In this document: piece by piece, positions 16,934 to 26,415 of the stretch | Position numbering within the stretch: the first letter of the stretch is position 1 | How the letters are laid out: every line of letters begins with the position of its first letter | Assembly: GCF_033242265.1 (NCBI RefSeq) | Contig: NZ_BTFW01000001.1 | Span: 3,369,001-3,433,000, forward strand | Origin: Novosphingobium sp. IK01 | GTDB taxonomy: Bacteria; Pseudomonadota; Alphaproteobacteria; Sphingomonadales; Sphingomonadaceae | Direction: 5' to 3' | Length of the DNA: 64,000 nucleotides | The notes under the pieces: generated by a model | Database searches by the model: none | What the model was told of the DNA's origin: nothing | What the model saw: only the letters and a program-made list of their open reading frames with translations | Position numbers and translations under genes: made by a program

Positions 16934-19024
16934 ATGCTGCGCCAATATGAACTTGTCGAACGTGTGCTGGCCTACGCCCCCCAGGCGGACGAGGCCATGC
17001 TCAACCGTGCCTATGTCTATACCGTGCAAAAGCACGGCACCCAGAAGCGGGCCAGTGGCGATCCCTACTTCTCGCACCCGGTCGAAGTGGCGGGCCTGAT
17101 GACCGAGCTGAAGCTCGATCAGGAAACCATCATGACCGCGCTTCTCCACGATACCGTGGAAGACACGCTGGCCACTGTCGAGGAGATCGAGCGCCTGTTT
17201 GGCCCCGATGTCGCCCGGCTGGTCGACGGGGTGACCAAGCTTTCCAAGATCGAGACGATGACGGAAAGCGAACGCGCGGCGGAAAACCTGCGCAAGTTTC
17301 TGCTGGCGATGAGCGAGGACTTGCGCGTCCTCCTCGTCAAGCTGGCCGACCGCCTGCACAACATGCGCACGCTCCACTTCATCAAGAGCGAAGACAAGCG
17401 CCGCCGCATCGCGCGCGAGACGATGGAAATCTACGCCCCGCTCGCCCAGCGCGTGGGCATGTACGAATATATGCGCGAGATGCAGCTTCTCGCCTTCGAA
17501 CAGCTCGAACCCGAAGCCTATGCCACGATCGAGGGGCGCCTGACCGCGATCCGCGCGGAAGGCGGCGGCGAGGTCGACGACATCGCCCTTTCGATCAGCC
17601 AGGCGCTGGCGCAGGCGGGCCTGCGGGTCGAGGTGGAGGGCCGCGAGAAGCACCCCTATTCGATCTGGAAGAAGATGGCCGAGCGGCACGTCTCGTTCGA
17701 GCAGATCACCGATATCATGGCCTTCCGCGTGCTCGTCGACGACATCGACGAATGCTACAAGGCGCTGGGCGTGCTCCACCAGACCTGGCAGATGATTCCG
17801 GGCCGGTTCAAGGACTACATCTCCACGCCCAAGATGAACGGCTACAAGAGCCTGCACACCTCGCTGATCTACAACAACGCGCGCCGCGTCGAAGTGCAGA
17901 TCAAGACGCGCGAGATGCATCATCGCAACGAATATGGTCTGGCCGCCCACTGGGCCTACAAGCAGGGCGGGACGCCCGATGGCGAAGTGGGCTGGCTGCG
18001 CGATCTGGTCGAGATCCTCGATGCCAGCCACGATGCCGAGGAACTGCTCGAAAACACCAAGATGGCGATCTATCAGGACCGCATCTTCGCGTTTACCCCC
18101 AAGGGCGCGCTGTTCCAGATGCCCAAGGGCGCCACGCCGATCGACTTTGCCTTTGCCGTCCACACCAATCTGGGCGCGCAGGCAGTGGGGGCCAAGATCA
18201 ATGGCCGCCATGTCCCCTTGCGCACCCCGCTGGGCAATGGCGATGTGGTCGAGATCATCAAGAGCCGCAATTCCGAGCCGCAACTCTCGTGGCTGGGCTT
18301 TGCCGTGACCGGCAAGGCGCGCGCGGCCATCCGTCGCGCGGTCCGGCAAAAGGAACGCGCCGAAGTCGCCCTGATCGGCCGCAAGCTCTACGACGAGATC
18401 ATCGAGCGCCTGCCCACCCAGGTCGGCAAGAAGGCGCTGGCCGAAGCGATCAAGCGGCTCAAGCTCACGTCCGAGGAAGACCTGATGGTCGCCATCGGCA
18501 CGGCCAAGCTCGACGATCTTCAGGTCATGGAAGCGCTCGTGCCCGGTTGTACCGCAACCATGCCCAATCCCGAGGAGTGGCGCCGCCAGCAACGGGCCAT
18601 CGCCGTGCAGGGGCTGACACCGGGCATGGCCTTCAAGCTGGCCGAATGCTGCCACCCGGTTCCGGGCGACCGCATCGTGGGCCTGCGCCGTCCGGGGCAG
18701 GGGGTCGAAGTCCACGCCATCGACTGCGAGACGCTGGCCGACGGCATCGACGCCGACTGGATCGACCTCTCGTGGGACAAGCGCACCGACGGCGCCGTGG
18801 GCCGCATCCGCGCCGAACTTTACAACCGCCCCGGCACGCTCGCCGAAATGGCGGGCATCTTTGCCAACAACCACGCCAACGTGGTCAACCTCGAAATGAC
18901 CCAGCGCGAAAACCCGTTCCACACCTATCTGGTCGATCTCGAAGTCCGCGACCTGGCCCACCTGACCCGCATCGTCAGCGCCCTGCGCGCCAGCGACGCC
19001 GTGGCCCAGGCCGACCGCATCTAG
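16934..19024 (+). CDS. rel: Bifunctional (p)ppGpp synthetase/hydrolase (Rel/SpoT)
   Basis: A 696-aa stringent-response enzyme. Domain order is HD hydrolase (FSHPVEVAGLM, LLHDTVEDT; about 45-190), synthetase (EQITDIMAFRVLVDD, TPKMNGYKSLHTS; about 235-350), TGS (IFAFTPKGALFQMPKGATP; about 385-445) and a C-terminal ACT domain (AELYNRPGTLAEMAGIFANN). Both catalytic halves look intact, so it should make and degrade (p)ppGpp as the single long RSH of alphaproteobacteria. AGGGGGT 5 nt before the ATG fixes the start. Confidence 0.95.
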   Translation: MLRQYELVERVLAYAPQADEAMLNRAYVYTVQKHGTQKRASGDPYFSHPVEVAGLMTELKLDQETIMTALLHDTVEDTLATVEEIERLFGPDVARLVDGVTKLSKIETMTESERAAENLRKFLLAMSEDLRVLLVKLADRLHNMRTLHFIKSEDKRRRIARETMEIYAPLAQRVGMYEYMREMQLLAFEQLEPEAYATIEGRLTAIRAEGGGEVDDIALSISQALAQAGLRVEVEGREKHPYSIWKKMAERHVSFEQITDIMAFRVLVDDIDECYKALGVLHQTWQMIPGRFKDYISTPKMNGYKSLHTSLIYNNARRVEVQIKTREMHHRNEYGLAAHWAYKQGGTPDGEVGWLRDLVEILDASHDAEELLENTKMAIYQDRIFAFTPKGALFQMPKGATPIDFAFAVHTNLGAQAVGAKINGRHVPLRTPLGNGDVVEIIKSRNSEPQLSWLGFAVTGKARAAIRRAVRQKERAEVALIGRKLYDEIIERLPTQVGKKALAEAIKRLKLTSEEDLMVAIGTAKLDDLQVMEALVPGCTATMPNPEEWRRQQRAIAVQGLTPGMAFKLAECCHPVPGDRIVGLRRPGQGVEVHAIDCETLADGIDADWIDLSWDKRTDGAVGRIRAELYNRPGTLAEMAGIFANNHANVVNLEMTQRENPFHTYLVDLEVRDLAHLTRIVSALRASDAVAQADRI

Positions 19025-19056
19025 GGCCGGGCGGGGGCAGGCCGGGCAGGGTATCT

Positions 19057-19082
19057 CGCCGGTCCCGGTTTCGGGACCGGCG
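19057..19082. terminator. Hairpin between convergent rel and cyclophilin genes
   Basis: An 11-bp stem with a 4-nt loop (19057-19067 with 19072-19082) lies between the two stop codons. There is no T tract. Confidence 0.45.
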
Positions 19083-19090
19083 CTCTGCCT

Positions 19091-20065
19091 TCAGCGGGCG
19101 GGTGTCACCCGAACCGGCACCGGCACATTGCAGATATCCACCCCGCCGGCAGGCCGCACGTAGAACGGATCGCGCCGATTGGCCCGCGCATCGAGATAGG
19201 CGGCAAAACTCGCGCTGTCGGTCGACAGATATTGCCACGCGGGCAGCCCGGGCACATCGCTTCCCAGCCGGATGCTGGTGATCGCCGTGCGCTCCCCGGG
19301 CTTCTGGTAGAACCCGGCATCGCCCTTGCCGCGCGGCAGGCTCGACAGCCACTCCATCCCGCTGATCACCCGGCCCACCACCGCAATGTTGCGATCGAGC
19401 TGGCGCGGCGCATTGCCGATCACCGCATAGAGTTCGGCCCCCGACCCGCTGTCAGGCGGCATGTCGCGCCCGACACCAACGCTGCCATAGCAATGCACCG
19501 GCCAGGTTTCGGGCTCGTCCCCCGGCCCGGTGGCAATCGGCCAGCCCTGATAGAACCGTTCGGCAACGGCATAGACCCCATCGGCCACCCGAGGCCCGGA
19601 AAAGGCCGGGGCCGCTCCCGCCGTCAGCGTATAGGCCCCCTGCGGGACCGAGAGCAGACCGGGCGGCAGCGGCTTGGCGCGGGCCTTGTCATCCCCCAGG
19701 GGATCGCCCCACTGGACGACATAGCCATCCTGCACGCGGTTGACCGAAGTCCCGTCCCACCAGTGCGCGGTGGCCAGCTTGCGGATATTGCCGATCCACC
19801 CCTGTGACCAGGGCCCGTTCATCAACTGGATGATCACGCGCCGGGCCTGACCGGCGGCATCGGGCGCCAGATCGACCACCAGCAGGTGATCGGCCGGAAT
19901 CCCCACCCAGTCACCGGGCGGCGCAGCCTCCACGATCTGCGTGGGCGAAGGCGGCATGACGGGCTCTGCCTGATGGGCCAGGACCGGCAAGGCCCCCATC
20001 ACAGCCAGGCCGGAAGCCACGGAGAAAAAAGCCGAAAGACGGCCAGACAGGGAGCGCATCAACAT
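19091..20065 (-). CDS. Exported cyclophilin-type peptidyl-prolyl isomerase
   Basis: A 324-aa protein with a signal peptide (hydrophobic segment, then VLAHQA) and a cyclophilin-like core: RVIIQLMNGPWSQGWIGNIRKLA, VQWGDPLGD, SGAELYAVIGNAPRQLDRNIAVVGRVISGMEW. It probably assists folding in the periplasm. Conserved cyclophilin active-site residues are not obvious, so activity is uncertain. The start is ATG at 20065 or 20059; neither has a strong Shine-Dalgarno. Confidence 0.78.
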   Translation of the reverse strand: MLMRSLSGRLSAFFSVASGLAVMGALPVLAHQAEPVMPPSPTQIVEAAPPGDWVGIPADHLLVVDLAPDAAGQARRVIIQLMNGPWSQGWIGNIRKLATAHWWDGTSVNRVQDGYVVQWGDPLGDDKARAKPLPPGLLSVPQGAYTLTAGAAPAFSGPRVADGVYAVAERFYQGWPIATGPGDEPETWPVHCYGSVGVGRDMPPDSGSGAELYAVIGNAPRQLDRNIAVVGRVISGMEWLSSLPRGKGDAGFYQKPGERTAITSIRLGSDVPGLPAWQYLSTDSASFAAYLDARANRRDPFYVRPAGGVDICNVPVPVRVTPAR

Positions 20066-20139
20066 TTTGCCGTTGTGACCCCCAAACCGCCCTTGCGCAA
20101 CCCCGCACAGGCGGCTAGTGCGCGCCTTCCAGTGCATGC

Positions 20140-20230
20140 GGAGCGGTGGCCGAGTGGTCGAAGGCGCTCGCCTGGAAAGTGAGTATACGTCAAAAGCGTA
20201 TCGAGGGTTCGAATCCCTCCCGCTCCGCCA
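20140..20230 (+). tRNA. tRNA-Ser (anticodon GGA)
   Basis: A 91-nt class II tRNA. The acceptor arm GGAGCGG pairs with CCGCTCC, the D-loop is GCCGAGTGGTCGAAGGC, and the anticodon loop CTGGAAA holds GGA. A long variable arm (GTATACGTCAAAAGCGTAT) is followed by the T arm GGGTTCGAATCCC and an encoded CCA. Its 3' end is the presumed integration site of the island that follows: the integrase gene starts about 150 nt downstream. Confidence 0.97.
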
Positions 20231-20381
20231 TTTCACCATTTGCCAGCGTCCGCGAACGTCCGTTGATGATCTGGTAAATCACTGAATTTCCTAGGCATAA
20301 TATCCACCACAGTTCGTTAATCTCCGTCACTGTTCGCACACAATGGGCGCGTCAGTGGTGGGTCAAGTGGTGGGTAGCTCA

Positions 20382-21581
20382 ATGCCTTTGAAGAATACTC
20401 AGATCCTGTCAGCAGCCCCCGGCTCGCATTGCGATGGCGATGGCCTGTACCTCGAAGTGACCCGCAAGGGTTCCAAAAGCTGGATGTTTCGCTATCAGAT
20501 GGGTGGGAGGCGCCGCGAAATGGGCCTTGGCTCATTGGTAGGGCTGTCGGCGCCCCAGGCCCGTGCCATTGCTGCTCAGCTGAGGCTGAAGGTTGCCAAT
20601 GGGATCGACCCGCTGGCCGAGCGCGAGGCCGAGCGGCTGGCCGCAGAAGCCGCCGCGCGCGCTGCCGAAGTCGAGACGGAGCGCCAGCAGCAGACCTTCC
20701 AGAAGGTGGCCGAGGCCTATATCGCGACCCACGAAGCGGGCTGGAGCAATGCCAAGCACATCCAGCAGTGGACCAACACGCTCAAGACCTACGTCTATCC
20801 CAAGATCGGCAGCAAGACGGTCGATGCCATCACCACCGCCGACGTCGTGGCGATCCTGAAGCCCATCTGGGCCAAGAAGCCCGAGACGGCCAGCCGCGTG
20901 CGCATGCGCATCGAGGCGGTGCTGAACAGCGCTAAGGCGCTCGGCTGGCGCGAGGGTGAGAACCCGGCGGTGTGGAAGGGTGGGCTCGATGCGGTCCTGC
21001 CGCGCCGTGGCAAGGTTAAGACGGTACGCCATCACCCGGCCATGCCCCATGCCTCGGCACCTGCCTTCATGGCGGCTCTGCAGGCGCGCGAGGGTATGGG
21101 CGCGCGGGCGCTCGAGTTCACCATCCTGACGGCGGCGCGCTCGGGCGAAGTGCGTGGCGCGCGTTGGGATGAAATCGACCTGGAGAAGGCCCTCTGGGTC
21201 ATCCCCGCCACGCGCATGAAGGCCAAGCGCGAACACCGAGTGGCGCTCTCCAGCGCGGCTGTGGCCCTGCTCAGGGCGATGCCGCGTTTTGCCAATTCGT
21301 TGCTGATTTTCCCCGGCAGCAAGGGCCAGGCCCTGTCCGATATGTCGCTGTCGGCGGTGTTGAAGCGCATGGATCTCGGGCACTTCACCGTCCACGGCTT
21401 CCGCTCGACCTTTCGCGACTGGGCGGCAGAGCAAGGCTTTGCTTTCGACGCCATCGAAGCAGCACTGGCCCACAAGATCGGCAACAGCGTGGTGACGGCC
21501 TACCTGCGCACCGATCATCTCGAGATGCGCAAGGGCATTATGCAGGCTTGGGCTGATCACCTCGCCAGTCACGCCGCCTAA
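20382..21581 (+). CDS. int: P4-type tyrosine integrase next to tRNA-Ser
   Basis: A 399-aa site-specific recombinase. The N-terminal Arm-DNA-binding domain (DUF4102 type, SHCDGDGLYLEVTRKGSKSW) is followed by a core-binding domain and a catalytic domain with ARSGEVRG (Arg), HGFRSTFRDW (His-x-x-Arg) and the nucleophile in VVTAYLRTD. Integrases of this subfamily insert islands and P4-like satellites at tRNA 3' ends, which fits its position. An in-frame ATG at 20343 would add 13 residues without support. No duplicated tRNA end (attR) could be found in the window. Confidence 0.93.
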   Translation: MPLKNTQILSAAPGSHCDGDGLYLEVTRKGSKSWMFRYQMGGRRREMGLGSLVGLSAPQARAIAAQLRLKVANGIDPLAEREAERLAAEAAARAAEVETERQQQTFQKVAEAYIATHEAGWSNAKHIQQWTNTLKTYVYPKIGSKTVDAITTADVVAILKPIWAKKPETASRVRMRIEAVLNSAKALGWREGENPAVWKGGLDAVLPRRGKVKTVRHHPAMPHASAPAFMAALQAREGMGARALEFTILTAARSGEVRGARWDEIDLEKALWVIPATRMKAKREHRVALSSAAVALLRAMPRFANSLLIFPGSKGQALSDMSLSAVLKRMDLGHFTVHGFRSTFRDWAAEQGFAFDAIEAALAHKIGNSVVTAYLRTDHLEMRKGIMQAWADHLASHAA

Positions 21582-21728
21582 GCGCTCTAAGGCAGTTCAC
21601 TTCGCCGCCACCATGGCCAGCCGGACTGTGGTGGCGGCATAGTTGTGGCCGACTTGAAAAGATCATCTAGACAGAGATCGAATCGCTGCAGAGTTGGTAC
21701 GTCCATCGTCAACTGAATGGACACACAC

Positions 21729-21929
21729 ATGCAACAGATGCTTGTTTCTGTCACTAAAGCAGCCGAGGTCCTCTCGCTCAGCCGCTCGACCATTTATGAA
21801 CTGATGGACGCGGGCGAACTCACCAAGGTGAAGTTCGGGCGCCGCACCGGCATCACCGTCGATAGCATCAAGGCTGCTGTGAAGGCCCGTACCGGCGAGG
21901 ATGTGAAGCACGAGGTGTTCGCCGTATGA
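21729..21929 (+). CDS. AlpA/excisionase-type DNA-binding protein
   Basis: A 66-aa helix-turn-helix protein (LVSVTKAAEVLSLSRSTIYELMDAGELTKVKFG, residues 4-37), typical of the small regulators or excisionases of P4-like satellites. Its stop overlaps the start of the primase gene (ATGA), so the two are coupled. The start could also be ATG 21717 (four more residues). Confidence 0.8.
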   Translation: MQQMLVSVTKAAEVLSLSRSTIYELMDAGELTKVKFGRRTGITVDSIKAAVKARTGEDVKHEVFAV

Positions 21930-24439
21930 GCCAGGCTGCCCACGTCGCAAAAGCGCTTGACCCCAACGTCCGCGAGTCGGGGGATGGCTATATGGTGCGG
22001 TGCCCTGCCCACAATGACAACACCGCCTCTCTCAAGGTGTCGGACGGGAAAGAGGGCAAGCTTCTCGTCCATTGCCACGCAGGCTGCGAACCGCTCACAG
22101 TGATTGATGCCATCAAGGCGCGCGGCCTTTGGCCCGATGCTGGGCCGCATCACCGTCCGCGCTCGGCTGGAGGCACCGCCACAATTGCCAACGACAACTT
22201 GGGCAGCCAGCGTGGCGGGAAGGCCAAGCAAGGCGGTGGCAAGATCGTGGCGACTTACGACTACTTCGACCACATCACAGGCGAACTCTTGATGCAGGTT
22301 GTGCGCTATGAACCCAAGGGTTTCAGCCAGCGCCGCCCCGATCCCGACCGCCCCAACGAATGGGCCAGAACCGTCCCCGCCGAATGCCGCACCCTCTACA
22401 ACGCTGCCCGCGCCTACAACGCCAAGGGCGTCGTGCTGATCGTCGAGGGCGAGAAGGACGTCGATAACCTCGCCGAGATCGGTATTGTCGCCACCTGCAA
22501 CCCCGGCGGTGCCGAGAAGTGGCAGGACAACTACAACGAGATCTTGCGCGACAAGGACGTCGTGCTGGTGCCCGACAACGACGCGCCGGGCGCGAAACAC
22601 GCCAACAAGGTGGGTGCCGCGCTGCTGGGCATTGCCAAGAGCATCCGCATCCTGCACCTGCCCGGCCTGCCCGAAAAGGGCGACATCAGCGACTGGCTCG
22701 CGGTCGAGGACAACGACAAGGACGCCCTGCTCGAGCTGATCGACAGGGCGCCTGACTGGGCGCCGCCGGTCGCCCCGGCCAAGTCCGTTGACGTCGAAGC
22801 CATCATCAACCGGCAGGAAGTCGCCACCGAGAGCGATTTCCCGTTCCTCTGCCTCGGCTACAACAAGGGCAGCTACTACTACCTGCCCCGCGAGACGCAG
22901 CAGGTGGTCGAGCTGTCAGCTGGCGCCCACACCAAGAACAACCTGCTCAGTCTGGCCGACCTGTCGTTCTGGGCTTCCAACTTCGACACCGGCAAGCGCG
23001 GCGCCTTCGATGTTGACGCCGCCATGAATGCCATGATGCGGGCCTGTGCCAAGAAGGGCATCTTCTCGATGGAGCTGCTGCGTGGCCGTGGCGCGTGGTG
23101 GGATGATGGCCGCATCGTCCTGCACTGTGGTGACCGCGCCTACGTTGACCGCACCCCACATGCGCCCAGTGCGGTCAAGTCACGGTTCGTGTACGAGGTC
23201 GGCCTGCCCATGCGCGCCGCCATCGACAAGCCGCTCACGGTGAACGAGGCCAAGCTCTACCTCGACCACATTCAGCGCATGCCCTTCGCCCGCGATCTGG
23301 ACGCGGTGATGATGGCTGGCTGGACCGTCTGCGCCCACATCGGCGGCGTCCTCAACTGGCGCCCGCACATCTGGCTGGTCGGCGCCAAGGGCACCGGCAA
23401 GTCCTATGTCATGGACCGCGTCGTGAAGCCCCTGTTCGGGCCTGAGCACTGCCTCGCCGTCGCATCCTCGACCACCGAGGCGGGCCTGCGCCAGTCGCTT
23501 GGCTCTGACGCCGTGCCCGTCCTCTTCGACGAGGCCGAGGGGCAGGACCAGACAGCCGTCGCGCGCATCCAGCGCATCCTCGAGACGGTGCGCCAGTCCT
23601 CGAGCGAAACCGGCGCCAAGATCGCCAAGGGCACCACCACCGGGGCGGCCCTGTCGTTCCAGATCCGCTCCTGCTTCATGTTCGCCTCGATCAATGCCAG
23701 CATCGTGCAGCAGTCCGACCGCTCGCGCATCACGGTGGTCGAATTGAAGGCTGACCGGCAGCGCTACAACCTCGAGCAGTTCAACCGCTTCGGCCAGTTC
23801 CTCGCCGACGACGAGTACGCCCAGCGCTATCAGGCACGGGCCATCGCACTCGCCCCGGTGATCCGCCACAACGCCGAGATCTTCTCGATGGTGGCCGCTG
23901 CCAAGCTCGGCGAGCAGCGCGCGGGCGACCAGTACGGCGCCCTGCTGGCAGGCGCCTACAGCCTCTCCAGCGACAGCAAGGTCACGGTGGAGCAGGCCGA
24001 GGCATGGCTGGCCCAGTTCGATCTCGCCGAGGACAAGGCCGAAGTCGAGAGCATGTCCGACGAGCAGGCCTGCCTCCAGCATATCCTGCAGCAGGTGGTG
24101 AAGGGCGCGGACATGTCCCTTGGCAAGCGCGACCTCACCGTGGGCGAGCTGATCGACTATGCCATGAACGAGGTGCCCGGCGACGGGGAGCTGTCGAACG
24201 CCCTGTGCGCGCAGCGGGCGCTCGGGCGCGTCGGGCTGAGGCTCGACAACACCGGGGATGGCCTGCTGATCGCGAACAACTCTGATGGCCTCAAGCGCCT
24301 GCTGGCAAACACGCCGTGGTCCACCAACTGGAACAAGGTGTTGAAACGCCTGCCGGGGGCGAAGGCTGCGGACGTGACCTACTTCGGTTTCTCTGGTAGC
24401 GAAAGCCGTGCGGCATGGGTTCCGTTGCCGCGCCACTGA
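21926..24439 (+). CDS. Satellite-type primase-helicase (CHC2 zinc finger, TOPRIM, P-loop ATPase)
   Basis: An 837-aa replication protein. The N-terminal zinc-binding primase segment (MVRCPAHNDN, LVHCHAGCEP; about 22-56) is followed by a TOPRIM-like part (VVLIVEGEKDVDNLAE, VLVPDNDAPGAKHANKV; about 170-235). A DUF927-like helicase region has Walker A LVGAKGTGKSYVMD and Walker B PVLFDEAEGQDQ. This architecture is typical of phage and satellite primase-helicases that start replication from a nearby repeat-rich origin. Such a region lies downstream (24.8-25.1 kb). It is translationally coupled to the AlpA-type gene. Confidence 0.88.
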   Translation: MSQAAHVAKALDPNVRESGDGYMVRCPAHNDNTASLKVSDGKEGKLLVHCHAGCEPLTVIDAIKARGLWPDAGPHHRPRSAGGTATIANDNLGSQRGGKAKQGGGKIVATYDYFDHITGELLMQVVRYEPKGFSQRRPDPDRPNEWARTVPAECRTLYNAARAYNAKGVVLIVEGEKDVDNLAEIGIVATCNPGGAEKWQDNYNEILRDKDVVLVPDNDAPGAKHANKVGAALLGIAKSIRILHLPGLPEKGDISDWLAVEDNDKDALLELIDRAPDWAPPVAPAKSVDVEAIINRQEVATESDFPFLCLGYNKGSYYYLPRETQQVVELSAGAHTKNNLLSLADLSFWASNFDTGKRGAFDVDAAMNAMMRACAKKGIFSMELLRGRGAWWDDGRIVLHCGDRAYVDRTPHAPSAVKSRFVYEVGLPMRAAIDKPLTVNEAKLYLDHIQRMPFARDLDAVMMAGWTVCAHIGGVLNWRPHIWLVGAKGTGKSYVMDRVVKPLFGPEHCLAVASSTTEAGLRQSLGSDAVPVLFDEAEGQDQTAVARIQRILETVRQSSSETGAKIAKGTTTGAALSFQIRSCFMFASINASIVQQSDRSRITVVELKADRQRYNLEQFNRFGQFLADDEYAQRYQARAIALAPVIRHNAEIFSMVAAAKLGEQRAGDQYGALLAGAYSLSSDSKVTVEQAEAWLAQFDLAEDKAEVESMSDEQACLQHILQQVVKGADMSLGKRDLTVGELIDYAMNEVPGDGELSNALCAQRALGRVGLRLDNTGDGLLIANNSDGLKRLLANTPWSTNWNKVLKRLPGAKAADVTYFGFSGSESRAAWVPLPRH

Positions 24440-24475
24440 TCGGCGGGTGGGGCGCTGCCCCACCCGCCCCTGCGA

Positions 24476-24772
24476 TCACGAATAATCACTGATCACCCAG
24501 TCGATCCAGACTGAGATTTCGTCGCTGGAAAAGCTGACCTTGTAGTGCCTGCCGGTCCTCTTGCTGGTCACGCCGAGGAAGTGCAAAAAGTCGTGGTACC
24601 GCAGGCCGCTCGGGCGCGGAAAAGACCAGACATCCCCATCTTCAAGCTGATCGAGCATTGCATTAACGGCTGCCCGCCCTCCGGGGACGTGGTCTTCGAT
24701 GGCCTGCTCATATCCGTAGAGCTTCTTGGCCGGGGTTCCCTTGACGATCTTTCCGAGTGAAAATTCAGGCAC
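24476..24772 (-). CDS. Hypothetical small protein
   Basis: A 98-aa protein of unknown family, convergent with the primase gene. The GTG start is supported by GGAG 7 nt upstream. It has no membrane segment or signal peptide. A central VPGGRAAVNAMLDQLEDGD segment and an aromatic C-terminus (ISVWIDWVISDY) are visible. Confidence 0.55.
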   Translation of the reverse strand: MPEFSLGKIVKGTPAKKLYGYEQAIEDHVPGGRAAVNAMLDQLEDGDVWSFPRPSGLRYHDFLHFLGVTSKRTGRHYKVSFSSDEISVWIDWVISDYS

Positions 24773-24811
24773 GATAGAACTCCGTTGTCGCTGGAGATGC
24801 GCAAAATATGC

Positions 24812-25080
24812 AACGGATTAAACGGATTAAACTGAAAAAACGCATGCAACCATAAGTTCCAAGTCATTGAAAAATATCGTTTAATTCGTTTTAGATGGAA
24901 ATTACGCTAAAATCGACAGACCTATATAGACACACATAGGCAATCACACATCGTGAGACAGTTCCTGTATGTATGTATTGTATTTCCGTAAGTGTAAGTG
25001 AAAGTGTAAGATATGGCGGATTTCTGCGGGTTTGAGGCACTTACGGTTCACTTACGGTCTATCCATAGTGTAAGTGTAAA
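24812..25080. repeat. AT-rich region with iteron-like repeats, candidate replication origin
   Basis: No gene is seen here. Two tandem 9-mers AACGGATTA (24812-24829) are followed by an inverted relative, GTTTAATTCGTTT (24879-24891). The motif GTAAGTG occurs at 24988, 24994 and 25070, with a related GTGTAAG near 25004-25010. Its complement CACTTAC occurs twice in an 11-bp tandem repeat (25038-25048 and 25049-25059, CACTTACGGT plus T or C). The block is far richer in A+T than its surroundings and lies after the primase-helicase gene, as origin or crr repeats do in P4-like elements. Confidence 0.55.
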
Positions 25081-25084
25081 CCTA

Positions 25085-26415
25085 GGCCGTGAACCCATAA
25101 ATCTGTGATGCTAGATTACCAGCGGCCACCGTGTGGACAGGCACGCCCTTCGAGCGCAAAGTGCAGGCATGAAGAAGCTGGCCGCCATCTATGAACGCAA
25201 GGGGCAACTGTTTGTGACGGCGTCGCACAAGACGGCGGCGGGTTTTTGGATCGACGATGAGCAAGTGGCTTGCCTCAGCCAGCCTTCGCATGATGAGTTG
25301 GGTCGCGCCATCGAACAGGCTTTGGCTCGATCGCAGGAAGGCGTCCCGACGCCGCCGCCCGATGCACGCATCGACAAGCCATTGCTGGCGGCCGCCGGCG
25401 TTCGTTCGTGGACCACGTTCATGAAATTGTCCAAGCATGTCAGTGTCGTGAGCGACGGGAGTTTGCTCAAAGTCACCCCCTATCGCAATTTGGGTAGCAA
25501 AGAGGGCTTTGAGCCGGAGCCGGATATAGCGGTTCCATCTGCTAATTCGGCCTCGGCTTTGGGGCAGATCGTTGCAGACCTGCTCAGCCGAGCGGCATAG
25601 CGGCATTGGCTCGAACTTTCTTCTTCCGTCAAAATCTGATTCAGGCTTGGCATGAGCCGATATGACTTGACCGACTTCGAGTGGCGCGTGATCGAACCGC
25701 TGTTACCGAATAAGCCCCGAGGTGTGCCGCGCGTCGATGACCGCCGCGTGCTGAACGGCATCTTCTGGGTGTTGCGGTCCGGCGCGCCTTGGCGCGATCT
25801 GCCCGAGCGCTATGGCCCGCGCACCACCTGCTACAACCGCTTTGTAAGATGGCGGAAAGCAGGAGTGTGGGATCGGATGATGGACGCCATTACCGCCGCC
25901 CACGACGGCGACATTCAGATGATCGACAGCACATCTATCCGGGCGCACCAGCAGGCTGCGACGGCAAAAAGGGGGATCGAGATCATTGTCTCGGTCGCTC
26001 CAGGGGTGGACTCACAACCAAAATCCACGCGGTCGTCGACGGGCAAGGCCTCCCGATCCGGCTGAGCCTGACCGCAGGACAAAGCCATGACGGCCAAGCT
26101 GCCGACCATCTGCTCAAACATGTCGGTGCCGGAACAATCGTGCTGGCGGACAAGGCCTACGATGCTGATCGCATCCGGGCGTCACTGCGTGAGAAGGGAG
26201 CGTTTGCCAACATTCCGCCCAAGGCCAATCGGAGGTCGAAACCGTACTTCAGCACGTGGCTGTACCGCGAGCGGAACCTGATTGAGCGCTTCTTCTCCAA
26301 GCTGAAGCACTTCCGCCGTGTCGCAACGCGCTATGACAAGTTGGCAGAAAACTTCCTCGCCATGGTCCAACTGGCCTCAATGCGGCTGTGGCTCCGTGTT
26401 TATGAGTCTACGGCC
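25085..26415 (+). mobile_element. IS5-family insertion sequence with passenger gene, copy 1
   Basis: 1331 bp. Imperfect terminal inverted repeats: the left end begins GGCCGTGAACCCATAAAT and the right end, read inward, begins GGCCGTAGACTCATAAAC. It is flanked by a TA duplication (25083-25084 and 26416-26417) within CTAG, as in IS427-type members of the IS5 family. It carries two genes on one strand: an unusual passenger gene, then a transposase read through a -1 frameshift. An inverted copy of the same length lies at 50347-51677. Confidence 0.9.
25169..25600 (+). CDS. IS passenger gene, CdiI-like immunity protein family (tentative)
   Basis: A 143-aa protein (155 aa if a GTG at 25133 is used) encoded inside the IS, upstream of and parallel to the transposase gene, which starts 51 nt after its stop. 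Recognisable segments are YERKGQLFVTASHKTAAGFW, LLAAAGVRSWTTFMKLSKHV and VTPYRNLGSKEGFEPEP. This layout resembles immunity proteins of contact-dependent growth inhibition (CdiI-type); the assignment comes from memory of family patterns. There is no signal peptide or membrane segment. The second IS copy encodes the same protein with one change (Arg to His after PPPDA, from the G at 25368). No cdiA toxin gene is nearby. Confidence 0.6.
   Translation: MKKLAAIYERKGQLFVTASHKTAAGFWIDDEQVACLSQPSHDELGRAIEQALARSQEGVPTPPPDARIDKPLLAAAGVRSWTTFMKLSKHVSVVSDGSLLKVTPYRNLGSKEGFEPEPDIAVPSANSASALGQIVADLLSRAA

Noticed and set aside
24961..25080. CRISPR-like repeat array
   Set aside because: The repeats are only 7-11 bp, irregularly spaced and in both orientations, with no spacers and no cas genes.
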